Positions 18,089 through 26,732 of a stretch of 64,000 nucleotides of DNA are shown here, one piece after another. The position numbers were made by a program, and so were the translations under genes. Under the pieces are notes generated by a model. It saw nothing but the letters and a program-made list of their open reading frames with translations, had not been told where the DNA came from and did no database searches. The stretch is taken from positions 584,967 to 648,966 of the forward strand of contig QAYZ01000014.1 of NCBI GenBank assembly GCA_003054655.1, in the 5' to 3' direction. Each line of letters opens with the position of its first letter. The first letter of the stretch is position 1. This DNA is from Spartobacteria bacterium LR76. Its GTDB lineage: Bacteria; Verrucomicrobiota; Verrucomicrobiia; Chthoniobacterales; Terrimicrobiaceae.

Positions 18089-19389
18089 ACCCCTGGCTCG
18101 GCATCCTCGCCGTTCTTGCCGCCCTGGGATTGCTCATGGGTGTGGTCCGGTGTTTTCAATCCCGCCTCAGCGCGGAGCTTTCCCGCAAGGCGGTCCACAT
18201 CGGCATGGGGTTTGTCTGCCTTTCTTTCCCGTGGCTTTTTCGTGAAGGGTGGCCGGTCGTCCTGCTCGCCATCCTCGCGGTGGCGGGTCTCGGAGCAGTA
18301 CGGCTCCTCCCGCTGTTGCGCCGACAGATTGGCGGCGTGCTCGGCGGGGTGGAGCGCCACTCGCTGGGAGAAATCTACTTCCCGATCGCGGTGGCCGTCG
18401 TCTTCCTGCTCGCGGGTGGCAATACTCTTCTTTACATCATTCCGGTATTGACTCTCACCCTGGCGGATTCTGTCGGAGCGCTCATTGGCATGCGGTATGG
18501 CCATGCCCGCTATTGCACGGACGAGGGCTTCAAGAGCGCGGAGGGTTCGGTGGCCTTTTTCACCGCCGCCTTTCTGAGCTGCCATATCCCGCTTCTGCTT
18601 TTTAGCAGTACGGGACGGGCGGAGACATTGCTCATCGGCCTGACCGCAGGGTTTGTCGTGATGCTCCTCGAGGCCATCGCCTGGCGGGGCCAGGACAACC
18701 TGATCATCCCGATCGGGATGTATTTTCTGCTCAGCTTCTACCTCCCGCTGAACGAATGGCAGCTCCTCGGCCGGTTTCTTCTCATCCTGGCGCTCGTGGT
18801 TCTCGTTATGCTGGTGCGAAATCGCACGACCCTCAGCGACAGCGCGATCCTTGCCGGTGCGTTGTCGGGATACGCCGTGTGGGCATTTGGCGGGCGCTTC
18901 TGGATATTTCCTCCATTGCTCCTCTTTGTCATTTACGTCTGGCTGCCATCTTTCCCCAAGTCCGACCGCCCCGTGCAAAATCTCCATGCGGTCACCCGCG
19001 TCATGGCGGGCGGTCTGCTCTGGGTTGGGCTGTCGCATGTCTATGACCGTGATTTTCTGTTGCCGTACTTGCTCTGCATGGCTGCGCATACCGGCAATAT
19101 CATCACCGCCAGGCTGCGAATCGTTCGCGAGCATCTATCGATGAGAAAGATCGCCGTCATCGCCTTTCTGATTGCCTCGGCGGCATTTCTTCTCCTCGGC
19201 TCTGGCGGCGTGGTATTGGGGGTTCTTTCGTTCCGCAGCCTGTTCTGGCTCCCTGTGGCCGTCGCCGTCTCGATTGCTCTCTTTATCCCTTCGTGGCCGC
19301 CCGAGCATCGCAGCGATCAGCGGCTGCAGATCTGGCTTTCCGAGACCGGCATTGCCATCCTTGTCTCCTGCCTCGGCCTGCTCCCTTGA
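18085..19389 (+). CDS. Membrane phytol/dolichol-kinase-like protein with C-terminal DUF92 (VTE6-like) half
   Basis: A 434-aa polytopic membrane protein that reads as two units. Residues ~1-225 resemble VTE5/SEC59 CTP-dependent prenol kinases: ELSRKAVHIGMGF (the RKxxH motif at 34-38) and LTLADSVGALIGMRYG. Residues ~240-434 resemble DUF92/VTE6 (phytyl-phosphate kinase): TTLSDSAILAGALSGYAVWA, then a PVQNLHAVTRVMAGGLLWVG stretch. The usual DUF92 ATADTWATE block is replaced by AAHTGNIITARLR, so activity of the second half is uncertain. If both work, it would turn a prenol into a prenyl diphosphate for the operon's UbiA. It starts with an ATGA overlap with btaA. Confidence 0.72.
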   Translation: MNPWLGILAVLAALGLLMGVVRCFQSRLSAELSRKAVHIGMGFVCLSFPWLFREGWPVVLLAILAVAGLGAVRLLPLLRRQIGGVLGGVERHSLGEIYFPIAVAVVFLLAGGNTLLYIIPVLTLTLADSVGALIGMRYGHARYCTDEGFKSAEGSVAFFTAAFLSCHIPLLLFSSTGRAETLLIGLTAGFVVMLLEAIAWRGQDNLIIPIGMYFLLSFYLPLNEWQLLGRFLLILALVVLVMLVRNRTTLSDSAILAGALSGYAVWAFGGRFWIFPPLLLFVIYVWLPSFPKSDRPVQNLHAVTRVMAGGLLWVGLSHVYDRDFLLPYLLCMAAHTGNIITARLRIVREHLSMRKIAVIAFLIASAAFLLLGSGGVVLGVLSFRSLFWLPVAVAVSIALFIPSWPPEHRSDQRLQIWLSETGIAILVSCLGLLP

Positions 19390-19395
19390 TTTCGC

Positions 19396-20349
19396 ATGAA
19401 CTTCCTCTCCTTCTCCCAGAATCAGGCACCGCCGGGTTTTGATCCTCGGCTTCTGGTGTCCCGGCAGGTCGATGAACATCTCTCCGATGAGAGCGGGAAA
19501 AATCACTGCTCGCTCTGGTGGTCGGTTGTCCCGGGCATGCCCGGCGAGCGCCCTGGCGTGATCGGCCACTTTGCCGCGAGCAATCTGGATGAAGCCCTGC
19601 CTCTCCTCGAGGCTGCCCTCGGACGTCTGCGCGCCGCCGGATGCACCATCGCCCTCGGGCCGATGGATGGAAACACCTGGCGCCGTTACCGTGTGCTCAC
19701 CGAACGCGGTGAGGAACCGCCATTTTTCATGGAGCCGGATAACCCCGTTTGGTGGGGCGATGCGTTTCGTCTCACCGGCTTTTCCTCCCTCGCCACCTAT
19801 ACGTCATCTCTTGTCGACGATCTTTCGCGTCGCGACCCCCGGGCGGAGCGGGCTCGCGCTCGACTGGAGGGTGAGGGAATTCACATCAGGAATCTCAATG
19901 CTGATCATTTCGAGGGCGACCTGCGGCGCATCTACGCCGTATCGGTCGAGAGCTTTACGGGGAATTTTCTCTACACCCCGATTCCGGAATCCGCGTTCAT
20001 CGCGCAATATCTCCCGTATCAGGACAATATCCGGCCTGAGTTCGTCTACATCGCCGAGGACCAGGGTGAACCTGTCGGCTATCTCTTTGCCATTCCCGAC
20101 TACGCCGAGGCTCAGCGCGGCCTTCCCGTTCGTACGCTTATCGGCAAGACGCTGGCCAGCATTCCCGGGCGTCGCTATGGAGGCCTCGGCGTCGTCCTCA
20201 CCGACCTGCTGCACCAGCGGGCGCGGAGCGCGGGATTCAGCCGCGTCATTCACGCCCTGCAATACGAGGGTAACAGCGTGCGCAACATGAGCGAGTTCTT
20301 CGGTCGTGTCATGCGACGTTACACGCTCTACTTGCGCCGCCTTTCATGA
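19396..20349 (+). CDS. GNAT-fold N-acyltransferase-like protein
   Basis: A 317-aa soluble protein. The C-terminal third carries GNAT-like features: FVYIAEDQGEPVGYLFAIPD (strands 4-5), then RRYGGLGVVLTDLLHQRARS where an acetyl-CoA P-loop helix would sit, and a FSRVIHALQYEGNSVRNMSE tail. The N-terminal half (LGPMDGNTWRRYRVLTERG, FFMEPDNPVWWGDAFRLTGF) looks like a second, degenerate acyltransferase unit. The substrate is unknown. It sits 6 nt after the kinase gene and overlaps the AMP-ligase gene by 4 nt, so it is certainly part of the operon. Confidence 0.75.
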   Translation: MNFLSFSQNQAPPGFDPRLLVSRQVDEHLSDESGKNHCSLWWSVVPGMPGERPGVIGHFAASNLDEALPLLEAALGRLRAAGCTIALGPMDGNTWRRYRVLTERGEEPPFFMEPDNPVWWGDAFRLTGFSSLATYTSSLVDDLSRRDPRAERARARLEGEGIHIRNLNADHFEGDLRRIYAVSVESFTGNFLYTPIPESAFIAQYLPYQDNIRPEFVYIAEDQGEPVGYLFAIPDYAEAQRGLPVRTLIGKTLASIPGRRYGGLGVVLTDLLHQRARSAGFSRVIHALQYEGNSVRNMSEFFGRVMRRYTLYLRRLS

Positions 20350-21857
20350 GCACGATCCCGGAAATCCTGCGTGAAAATGCGGCGAGGTGGCCGGATCGTG
20401 AGGCCATCGTCGCTACTCGCGCCGGGCGGGATGTCGCCGTCACGTTTTCCGATCTGGAGCGCCGGGCTGACCTGTTTGCGAGTAAACTCCACGACAGCGG
20501 CATCCATCCCGGAGATCCGGTTCTGGTGTTCGTTCCCATGTCGGTCGAACTCTACACGGCGCTTCTCGGGATCTTTCGTCTCGGAGCCATCGCCGTATTT
20601 CTCGATCCCTCCGCAGGGATCAAGCACATCAACGCCTGTTGCGATCGCCTGCCTCCGCGAGCCCTCATCAGCGTTCTTCCTCTGCGCCTGATCCGGCCGT
20701 TTGTCACGGGTCTCCGGCGCATCCCTCGTGTCTTTGCCCCGCCGTCGGCGCTTGCCGGGGCCCCTGAAAGCCTGCCTCCCATGCCCGGCCCCGACGATGC
20801 AGCCTTGATCACCTTCACCAGCGGCAGCACCGGGCAGCCCAAGGCTGGTGTGCGAACTCATCGCTTTCTCATCGCTCAACACACGGCGCTGAAGGACTCC
20901 ATCCGTCTCGAGGAGGGCGAGCGCGATCTCACCACGCTTCCCGTCTTTGTCCTCGCTAATCTCGCCTCGGGCATCACCAGCATCCTCCCCGATGCAAAAA
21001 TCAGTCGCCCGGGATCAGTCGATTCCGCTCGGATCGCCTGCCAGGTTGCGCGGCTTCGACCGACACGCACCGGCGGCTCTCCTGCCTTTTATCAACGTCT
21101 GCTCGCGCAGCCGGACTCACTGTCTGGATTTCGCAAGATTTACACCGGCGGTGCTCCTGTCTTTCCCGCCTTTCTTCAAGAGCTTCAGGACGCTGCTCCG
21201 CAGGCGGATGTCGTCGCCGTTTATGGTTCCACCGAAGCCGAACCCATCGCGCATATCTGCTGGAAAGAGATTGCCCCCGCAGACTGGGACGCGATGCGGT
21301 CCGGGCGAGGCTTGCTCGCCGGGCGTCCCATACCCGAGATCCATCTCCGCGTGATTCCGGACCAGTGGGGAAAACCGGCAGTCGATTTCACTCCCCAGCT
21401 TTCCGGTCACATCGGCGAGATCATTGTGACCGGAGATCACGTACTCAAGGGCTATCTCCATGGACAGGGTGACTCGGAAACCAAGATTAGAATCGGTGGC
21501 GAGATCTGGCATCGGACGGGAGATGCCGGTTATTTTGACGAGACTGAGCGTCTCTGGCTGGTGGGGAGATGCTCTGCTCGAATCAGCGATGCTCTTGGCA
21601 CCCTGTATCCGTTTACAGTGGAATGCGTCGCCATGGCATTTCCTGCTATTGTGCGGGCGGCATTTATCAGTTCCCATGAAAAAAGGATCCTTGTGATTGA
21701 GCCGAGGTCAACTTTCCGGCAGTCTGATGAACTCAAGACCGCCTGTGCCTGGGCGTGCATCTCCCGCATTCACGAGGTTTCGGAGATCCCTGTCGATGCT
21801 CGGCATAATGCCAAAATTGACTACCCAAAGCTCAAGCTGCTTATGGAAAAAATCTGA
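20346..21857 (+). CDS. AMP-forming acyl ligase, OleC-like
   Basis: A 503-aa member of the ANL superfamily. The P-loop ITFTSGSTGQPKAGVRTHR is at ~155-173, the A5 motif VYGSTEAEP at 292-300, the A7 region TGDAGYFDETERLWLVGR at ~410-430, and the adenylation Lys at ~490 in HNAKIDYPKLK. The segment TTLPVFVLANLASGI and the GGAPVFPAFLQEL loop are close to OleC, which forms beta-lactones from beta-hydroxy acids in olefin synthesis, rather than to CoA ligases. OleA, OleB and OleD are not nearby. It could activate an acyl chain for the adjacent GNAT protein, or close a lactone (inference). It is the last gene of the operon. Confidence 0.82.
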   Translation: MSTIPEILRENAARWPDREAIVATRAGRDVAVTFSDLERRADLFASKLHDSGIHPGDPVLVFVPMSVELYTALLGIFRLGAIAVFLDPSAGIKHINACCDRLPPRALISVLPLRLIRPFVTGLRRIPRVFAPPSALAGAPESLPPMPGPDDAALITFTSGSTGQPKAGVRTHRFLIAQHTALKDSIRLEEGERDLTTLPVFVLANLASGITSILPDAKISRPGSVDSARIACQVARLRPTRTGGSPAFYQRLLAQPDSLSGFRKIYTGGAPVFPAFLQELQDAAPQADVVAVYGSTEAEPIAHICWKEIAPADWDAMRSGRGLLAGRPIPEIHLRVIPDQWGKPAVDFTPQLSGHIGEIIVTGDHVLKGYLHGQGDSETKIRIGGEIWHRTGDAGYFDETERLWLVGRCSARISDALGTLYPFTVECVAMAFPAIVRAAFISSHEKRILVIEPRSTFRQSDELKTACAWACISRIHEVSEIPVDARHNAKIDYPKLKLLMEKI

Positions 21858-22067
21858 GACTCCGAACGATAACCATCTTTAGGATTGGCGACCGGTTTTT
21901 CTTGGTGAAACGGATTCTTGATCAACAGGAGACGCTGTTACGGACGTGGATCTGGAGGAAGCCGTTGCTTGAACGAAATTCGTCCACGAAATTGGCGTGC
22001 AAACACCTTTGTTGCCTCCTGCTCTTTGCTCTCTTGCGGATGCGGTATCTCTTAAATCGAAAACGAT

Positions 22068-23198
22068 CTAAATGTGCCAGAGCAGGGCGAGGATGACCTC
22101 GAAGACGATGAGCAGGACGATGGCGATTTCGAGCCATTCCGCGCGCTTGCCCGAGGCCTCGTCAAAGAGCGCGGTGTACGTGTCCTTGATGATCGAGAGC
22201 TTGCGATCCACCGCGGCGCTCACCGGCTTTACCCGGAAGGAATCGACCGCCATCGTGTACACGCGGGCGAGATAGACATCCTCGGTGACCTGGAGGGCAT
22301 TGTCGACGCGCTCGGTGAGTTCCGTCACCTCGGCCACGAGGGTGTAGAGCTTGCGGGCGAGCTGGGAAAACTTCCGCGCCGACAGGATGCTCGTGGCGCG
22401 CTGGGTTTCCTCCACAAGGTCGTACATGCGGGGGAGCTCATCATCGAGCAGTTCGTCGTAGTAGCGAAACTCCAGCAACTGCGCATTCGCCATCTCCAGC
22501 ACCTCGACCACATCGGAATCTCCCCGCGGTTCGCAGACAAACGCCCGGTCCCAGGTGAGAACCACCAAGTCGTCCTCAAAGTAAGACCCCTTGTAGCGCA
22601 GCAGGTCCTTTTTTGCTCCTTCGGAGAGAGGGCGGTTTTCTCCGGAGAGGAGGGGAATCAGCTCGGGCCGCTCCGGAAGCGATGCGACCTCGACCGGACT
22701 GTCCCACTCCTGCACGATGGCGAGCAGGTACTCCTCCTGCAAATCGGAGTCGAAGGGCCGGATAATTGCCGGGGCGACAGGCGCACGCACCTTGTCCAGC
22801 AGCGAACGCCAGATCTCATGCTCCCCGCATCCCATCTCGCGATCGAGCGCGTTGATCAGCGCCACGTACCCATCCCACGGCGAGTCTTTGACCGGGACCC
22901 GCAAAGAAAGGGCGATGACCCCAAAATCGTAAAGCCGCGCCACCGCATTTGCGCGGATCGTTTCCTTCTCCACCGCAAACTCGACCGGCCCGAGGCTGAG
23001 GAGCACCGGCGGCACGTCGAAGGCGACCGCCTTGGCCGGCGTGTTGGCCAGTTTGGTTCGGCTGGCTTTTTCCCCGCTGCGGTCGGCCCAAAGGCCCTCC
23101 ACCTTCGCGAGATCAATGGAGAAACTGACCTGATAAAGCCGCTGGATGATGACCTCGCCGACTTTGACTTGGACGCTTGTTGCTGGTGCTTCTACCAT
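22068..23198 (-). CDS. RMD1/YagE-family (DUF155) protein
   Basis: A 376-aa protein of the RMD1/Sif2/RMND1 family. The core DUF155 region spans ~residues 45-310, including FDFGVIALSLRVPVKD-like text (YDFGVIALSLRVPV), VLTWDRAFVCEPRG and the helical LLEFRYYDELLDDELPRMYD. It ends in a single membrane helix (EIAIVLLIVFEVILALLWHI), the typical C-tail anchor. The family is linked to mitochondrial translation in eukaryotes; in bacteria its role is unclear. It converges on the operon-terminal ligase gene, 210 bp away, and diverges from a sigma factor gene. Confidence 0.82.
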   Translation of the reverse strand: MVEAPATSVQVKVGEVIIQRLYQVSFSIDLAKVEGLWADRSGEKASRTKLANTPAKAVAFDVPPVLLSLGPVEFAVEKETIRANAVARLYDFGVIALSLRVPVKDSPWDGYVALINALDREMGCGEHEIWRSLLDKVRAPVAPAIIRPFDSDLQEEYLLAIVQEWDSPVEVASLPERPELIPLLSGENRPLSEGAKKDLLRYKGSYFEDDLVVLTWDRAFVCEPRGDSDVVEVLEMANAQLLEFRYYDELLDDELPRMYDLVEETQRATSILSARKFSQLARKLYTLVAEVTELTERVDNALQVTEDVYLARVYTMAVDSFRVKPVSAAVDRKLSIIKDTYTALFDEASGKRAEWLEIAIVLLIVFEVILALLWHI

Positions 23199-23285
23199 CC
23201 AGACCCGATTTCTTTAGAAATTTATCCCTTCGGTCAACGCCTTTCGTTTTCACCGCAGGTGACAATCCGGTAACGAAGGGAGCCG

Positions 23286-24140
23286 ATGTCGTCCTTTTCG
23301 CCGGAACTGACACCCGCTGATGAGATATTGGTCGATCAGGCCCGTCGAGGCGATCTTCGCGCTCTGGATACCCTCCTGCGCCGCCATCAGGCATGGGTTT
23401 TCAATCTTGCTCTCCGCATGGTGTGGCGGCGCGATCTGGCGGAGGATGCGACGCAGGAGATCCTTATTAAGGCGACGACGCATCTGGCCGCCTTCGAGGG
23501 GCGCTGCCGCTTCTCCATCTGGCTCTATCGCATAGCTGCCAATCATCTTCTCAACGTCCGACACTCCGAGATGGAGGAGCGAAAAATGACCTTTCGCGAC
23601 ATGGGCCAGTCGCTCGATGAGTGTCTGGATATGGAACTCGCCGATCCGCGCAGCCTGCCGATTGAGACCGGACTCCTCGTCGAGGAGGCGAAACTGGGCT
23701 GCATCACGGCCATGCTCATGTGCCTCGATCGCTCGCAACGGCTGGCCTTCATCCTGGGTGAGATCTTAGGAGTGCCCAGCGAGGTGGGGGGCGAGGTCAT
23801 GGAAATCTCGCGGGAGAATTTCCGCCAGCTCCTCTCCCGCGCCCGGCACGATCTTTATCAGTTCATGAACGAAAAGTGCGGGCTCGTGAATGAAGCGAAT
23901 CCCTGTCGGTGCACGAAGAAGGCGGCAGCCTTCATGAAGCAAGGCTGGCTCGACCCGGACAACCGGCAGTTCACTGACATGCGCATGGCCTCCGTCCGGG
24001 AGGTCGCTCCAGATCGGCTGGCGGAGCTTTGCGAGATCGACCGTGCGCATGCCGAGATTTATCGAGAGGCTCCCTTTTGCGAACCCCGCGAAGGAGCGAG
24101 CCGCCTGCGGGAGATACTCGCCCGGTCGCACTTTTCCTGA
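23286..24140 (+). CDS. ECF-type RNA polymerase sigma factor with cysteine-containing C-terminal extension
   Basis: A 284-aa sigma-70-family factor. Region 2 is clear: RDLAEDATQEILIKATTHLAAF, then RCRFSIWLYRIAANHLLN. Region 4 (ITAMLMCLDRSQRLAFILGEILG, ENFRQLLSRARHDLYQFM) is present. After it comes CGLVNEANPCRCTKKAAAFM and a ~75-residue tail, as in a subset of ECF factors whose Cys-rich tail may sense metal or redox. No anti-sigma gene is adjacent. It diverges from the RMD1 gene and is followed by a DUF1398 gene 54 bp downstream. Confidence 0.88.
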   Translation: MSSFSPELTPADEILVDQARRGDLRALDTLLRRHQAWVFNLALRMVWRRDLAEDATQEILIKATTHLAAFEGRCRFSIWLYRIAANHLLNVRHSEMEERKMTFRDMGQSLDECLDMELADPRSLPIETGLLVEEAKLGCITAMLMCLDRSQRLAFILGEILGVPSEVGGEVMEISRENFRQLLSRARHDLYQFMNEKCGLVNEANPCRCTKKAAAFMKQGWLDPDNRQFTDMRMASVREVAPDRLAELCEIDRAHAEIYREAPFCEPREGASRLREILARSHFS

Positions 24141-24194
24141 AAATCTTTCATCCTTCTGTCACAGGCGGCCCGCAAATCGGTCAGACCGCTGTGT

Positions 24195-24611
24195 ATGAAC
24201 ACAGAAGTCATTTCCCGCGTCTCGAAGGCAACCCTCGCCGGAGAGGTTGCGTTCCCCGAGTTCGTGCAGCTCCTCCTCGCCGCGGGCGTGGAGTATTATC
24301 ACATCGACTACCTGAGTGGCCGGAAGCGGTTTTACGGCGCTGGCGACGAAGTGGTGGAAACCGCGATCACCTTTGAAAACCTCCCGCCGGTCGCGGCGGA
24401 GTTCAACCAGCCTGCCGTGAAGGCGGCAATCGTGGACAGCCAGCTCCATGGCCAGAAATACCGCGCCTTTACCCGGCGCGCCATGGAGGCCGGAGTGATG
24501 GGCTACTACGCCTTCCTGACCGGGGGCTGCGTGACGTACTTCGGGCGTCTCGGCTGCCAGCATACGGAGTGGTTTCCGGGTCGCGGCCCCGAGGCGGAAA
24601 AATCGGAGTAA
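24195..24611 (+). CDS. DUF1398 (YbcV-like) family protein
   Basis: A 138-aa soluble protein. The text EFVQLLLAAGVEYYHIDYLS, GRKRFYGAGDEVVETAI and the C-terminal MGYYAFLTGGCVTYFGRLG match the DUF1398 family (E. coli YbcV, once labelled a phage envelope protein). The function is not known. It follows the sigma factor gene on the same strand and may belong to its regulon. Confidence 0.78.
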   Translation: MNTEVISRVSKATLAGEVAFPEFVQLLLAAGVEYYHIDYLSGRKRFYGAGDEVVETAITFENLPPVAAEFNQPAVKAAIVDSQLHGQKYRAFTRRAMEAGVMGYYAFLTGGCVTYFGRLGCQHTEWFPGRGPEAEKSE

Positions 24612-24635
24612 AGGAGTCCTCGCGCCTTGGGTGAG

Positions 24636-25532
24636 TCAGGCGATTTCCACCGCTCCGACGCTCAAGGCGTTTTCCCTCAGGGCGTCGACTAGAGGGCTTT
24701 CGGCGGAGACCCTCGCCAGTGCGATGCCGCAGCGCCGGGTGGCATCCTGCCAGAGCGCGAAGTGGTTTGCGTAGGTCGCCCGATACTGGCGCAAATCGTC
24801 TTGGGAAAACTGGAAATCGCGCCGGGCCGTCGACTCGCAATCGGCGAGTTCGGTGTTTCCCTGCCAGTCCGGATCAGACTCCGCTGTGCAGTGCGGCGCA
24901 AAGATGATGCCTCTCCCGTTTCCCGCCGCCAGCGCAGGGCAGATCGCCTCCGGATTCGCGGCAAAGAGCAGGTCGCTGATCACGATCCGCAGAGATGCCG
25001 CCCGCCAGGGGATCAGCTCAAATCTCGGCACGCTCTCCACCTCCCCGGCGATGGCGATCTGATGCAGGGCGAGGGAATTTTCCAGTGGAGTCGTCGTTGC
25101 TCCAGCCAGCGTGAAGACATGGAGCGAGCTGGCCGAGCGCTGAACGGTCTCCAGGCAAAAGGCTGCGAGTTCCAGGCTGCGGCGGGCTTTCACCGCGTCG
25201 AGCGCCATCGAGGGAGAGCAATCGATCACCAAGTCCACGAGAGGGCGCACCTCCTCGCGGTAGAGCTTCATCGTGTAGTGGCCGCTCCGTGCGTAGGCCT
25301 GCCAGTCGATGTGGCGGGGATCGTCGCCCGGCATGTAAGGGCGGTGGTCCTGAAAGTCGATCGAGCTTCCCGCCGCCGACCCGGAGACCTGGCCCGAGGT
25401 GCGGCGCAGTCCGCGTGTGATCGGGATGACCAGGCGGTCCGCCGCAGCGCGAGCCGAGGCTGCGGCAGCCTCCGCGTCGGGCACCAAAGAAAAAAGCGAA
25501 GCACCCGTGGATGGCACAGGTGCTTCGCTCAT
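24636..25532 (-). CDS. DUF58 domain-containing protein
   Basis: A 298-aa DUF58 protein. SSIDFQDHRPYMPGDDPRHI, then DWQAYARSGHYTMKLYREE, is the family hallmark, followed by a von Willebrand A-like core with a MIDAS-like DCSPSMALD (~residues 110-120). There are no N-terminal membrane helices, unlike long DUF58 proteins. The ATG at 25532 is 19 nt after the aminotransferase stop. The usual partners (MoxR ATPase and VWA-containing BatA/B genes) are not in the window. Confidence 0.85.
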   Translation of the reverse strand: MSEAPVPSTGASLFSLVPDAEAAAASARAAADRLVIPITRGLRRTSGQVSGSAAGSSIDFQDHRPYMPGDDPRHIDWQAYARSGHYTMKLYREEVRPLVDLVIDCSPSMALDAVKARRSLELAAFCLETVQRSASSLHVFTLAGATTTPLENSLALHQIAIAGEVESVPRFELIPWRAASLRIVISDLLFAANPEAICPALAAGNGRGIIFAPHCTAESDPDWQGNTELADCESTARRDFQFSQDDLRQYRATYANHFALWQDATRRCGIALARVSAESPLVDALRENALSVGAVEIA

Positions 25533-25551
25533 GAAGGGACTTAAGCGGGAG

Positions 25552-26715
25552 TTACAGCGTCTTGCAGAACTCCTCGATACGGTCGAGGCCGGTCTTGATG
25601 ACGTCGAGGCTCGTCGCATAGCTCAGGCGGACGGTGCGGTCGTCGCCAAAGGCGATGCCGGGCACCACGGCCACGTTGGCTTTGCTGAGCAGACGGTCGG
25701 CGAAGTTCTGCGACTTCAAGCCGAGGCCGCTGATGTTGGCGAGCACGTAGAACGCGCCGAGCGGCTTCACTGCCGTTACGCCCGGGATCGAGGAAAGACG
25801 CTCGTACATGTACTGACGACGGATATCGAACTCCTCGCGCATGTCTGTCACGCACTGCTGGTCGCCCTTGAGAGCGGCGAGAGCGCCCTTCTGGGCGAAG
25901 GAGCAGGGGTTCGACGTGCTGTGGCTCTGCATCGAGTCGATGGCGCGGGCGATCGGCTCGGGAGCGCCGAGGTAGCCTAGACGCCATCCGGTCATCGCGT
26001 AGGCCTTGCTGAAGCCGTTCACCGTGATGGTCAGGTCGTAGGCTTCCGGCGTGAGCGAGGCGATGCTGACATGCTCGGCACCTTCATAGGTGAGCTTCTC
26101 GTAAATTTCGTCGGAGAGGATGTAGATGTCTTCCTCGGCGGCCACCTCGGAGATGGCGCGGAGTTCCTCGCGGCTGTAGATCGAACCCGTCGGGTTGCCC
26201 GGCGAGTTGATGATGATCATCTTTGTGCGCGGGGTCATGGCCTCTTCGAACTGCTCGGCTGTGATCTTCCACTGATTTTCCTCGGTGGTCTGCACGATGA
26301 CCGGCTCGGCACCAGCAAGGCGCACCATCTCGGGATAGCTCAGCCAGAAGGGAGCCGGGATGATGACTTCGTCGCCCGGATTGCAAACCGCTGCGATCGC
26401 GTTGAAGCAGGACTGCTTCGCGCCATTGCTCACGATGATCTGGCTCGGCTTGTATTCCAGGCCGTTGTCCGCCGCGAACTTCTCGGAGATCGCCTGGCGG
26501 AGTTCCGGCGTGCCGGAGCTCGGGGTGTACTTCGTGAAGCCGTTCTGAATCGCCTCGATGCAGGCCGCCTTGATGTGCTCGGGCGTGTCCATGTCGGGCT
26601 CGCCGGCACCGAAGCCGCAGACGTCAACGCCTTCCGCTTTCAAGGCCTTGGCTTTGCTATCGATCGCGAGGGTGAGAGATGGGGTGAGTTCTTTGACGCG
26701 GGTTGCGAGTTCCAT
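25552..26715 (-). CDS. Pyridoxal-phosphate aminotransferase, aspartate aminotransferase family (class I)
   Basis: A 387-aa fold-type I aminotransferase, probably aspartate:2-oxoglutarate. SPGNPTGSIYSREELRAISE and LSDEIYEKLTYEG hold the PLP-contacting Asn/Asp/Tyr; TITVNGFSKAYAMTGWRLGYLG carries the Schiff-base Lys (~residue 234) and phosphate-binding Arg. The DVCGFGAGEPDMDTPEHIK N-terminus is typical of the thermostable AspC (Ib) group. Exact substrate preference cannot be read. It is followed closely by the DUF58 gene and preceded 17 nt away by the NDK-like gene on the same strand. Confidence 0.93.
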   Translation of the reverse strand: MELATRVKELTPSLTLAIDSKAKALKAEGVDVCGFGAGEPDMDTPEHIKAACIEAIQNGFTKYTPSSGTPELRQAISEKFAADNGLEYKPSQIIVSNGAKQSCFNAIAAVCNPGDEVIIPAPFWLSYPEMVRLAGAEPVIVQTTEENQWKITAEQFEEAMTPRTKMIIINSPGNPTGSIYSREELRAISEVAAEEDIYILSDEIYEKLTYEGAEHVSIASLTPEAYDLTITVNGFSKAYAMTGWRLGYLGAPEPIARAIDSMQSHSTSNPCSFAQKGALAALKGDQQCVTDMREEFDIRRQYMYERLSSIPGVTAVKPLGAFYVLANISGLGLKSQNFADRLLSKANVAVVPGIAFGDDRTVRLSYATSLDVIKTGLDRIEEFCKTL

Positions 26716-26732
26716 GGTTTTTGAGAGGTAGT

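Noticed and set aside
21940..22030. Short inverted TTCGT/ACGAA repeat after the OleC-like ligase
   Set aside because: The arms are only 5 bp with a 2-nt gap and cannot form a stable hairpin; not called a terminator.
21902..22096. Small plus-strand ORF after the OleC-like ligase
   Set aside because: Codon use is unlike the neighbours, there is no ribosome-binding site or domain, and it overlaps the end of the RMD1 gene.
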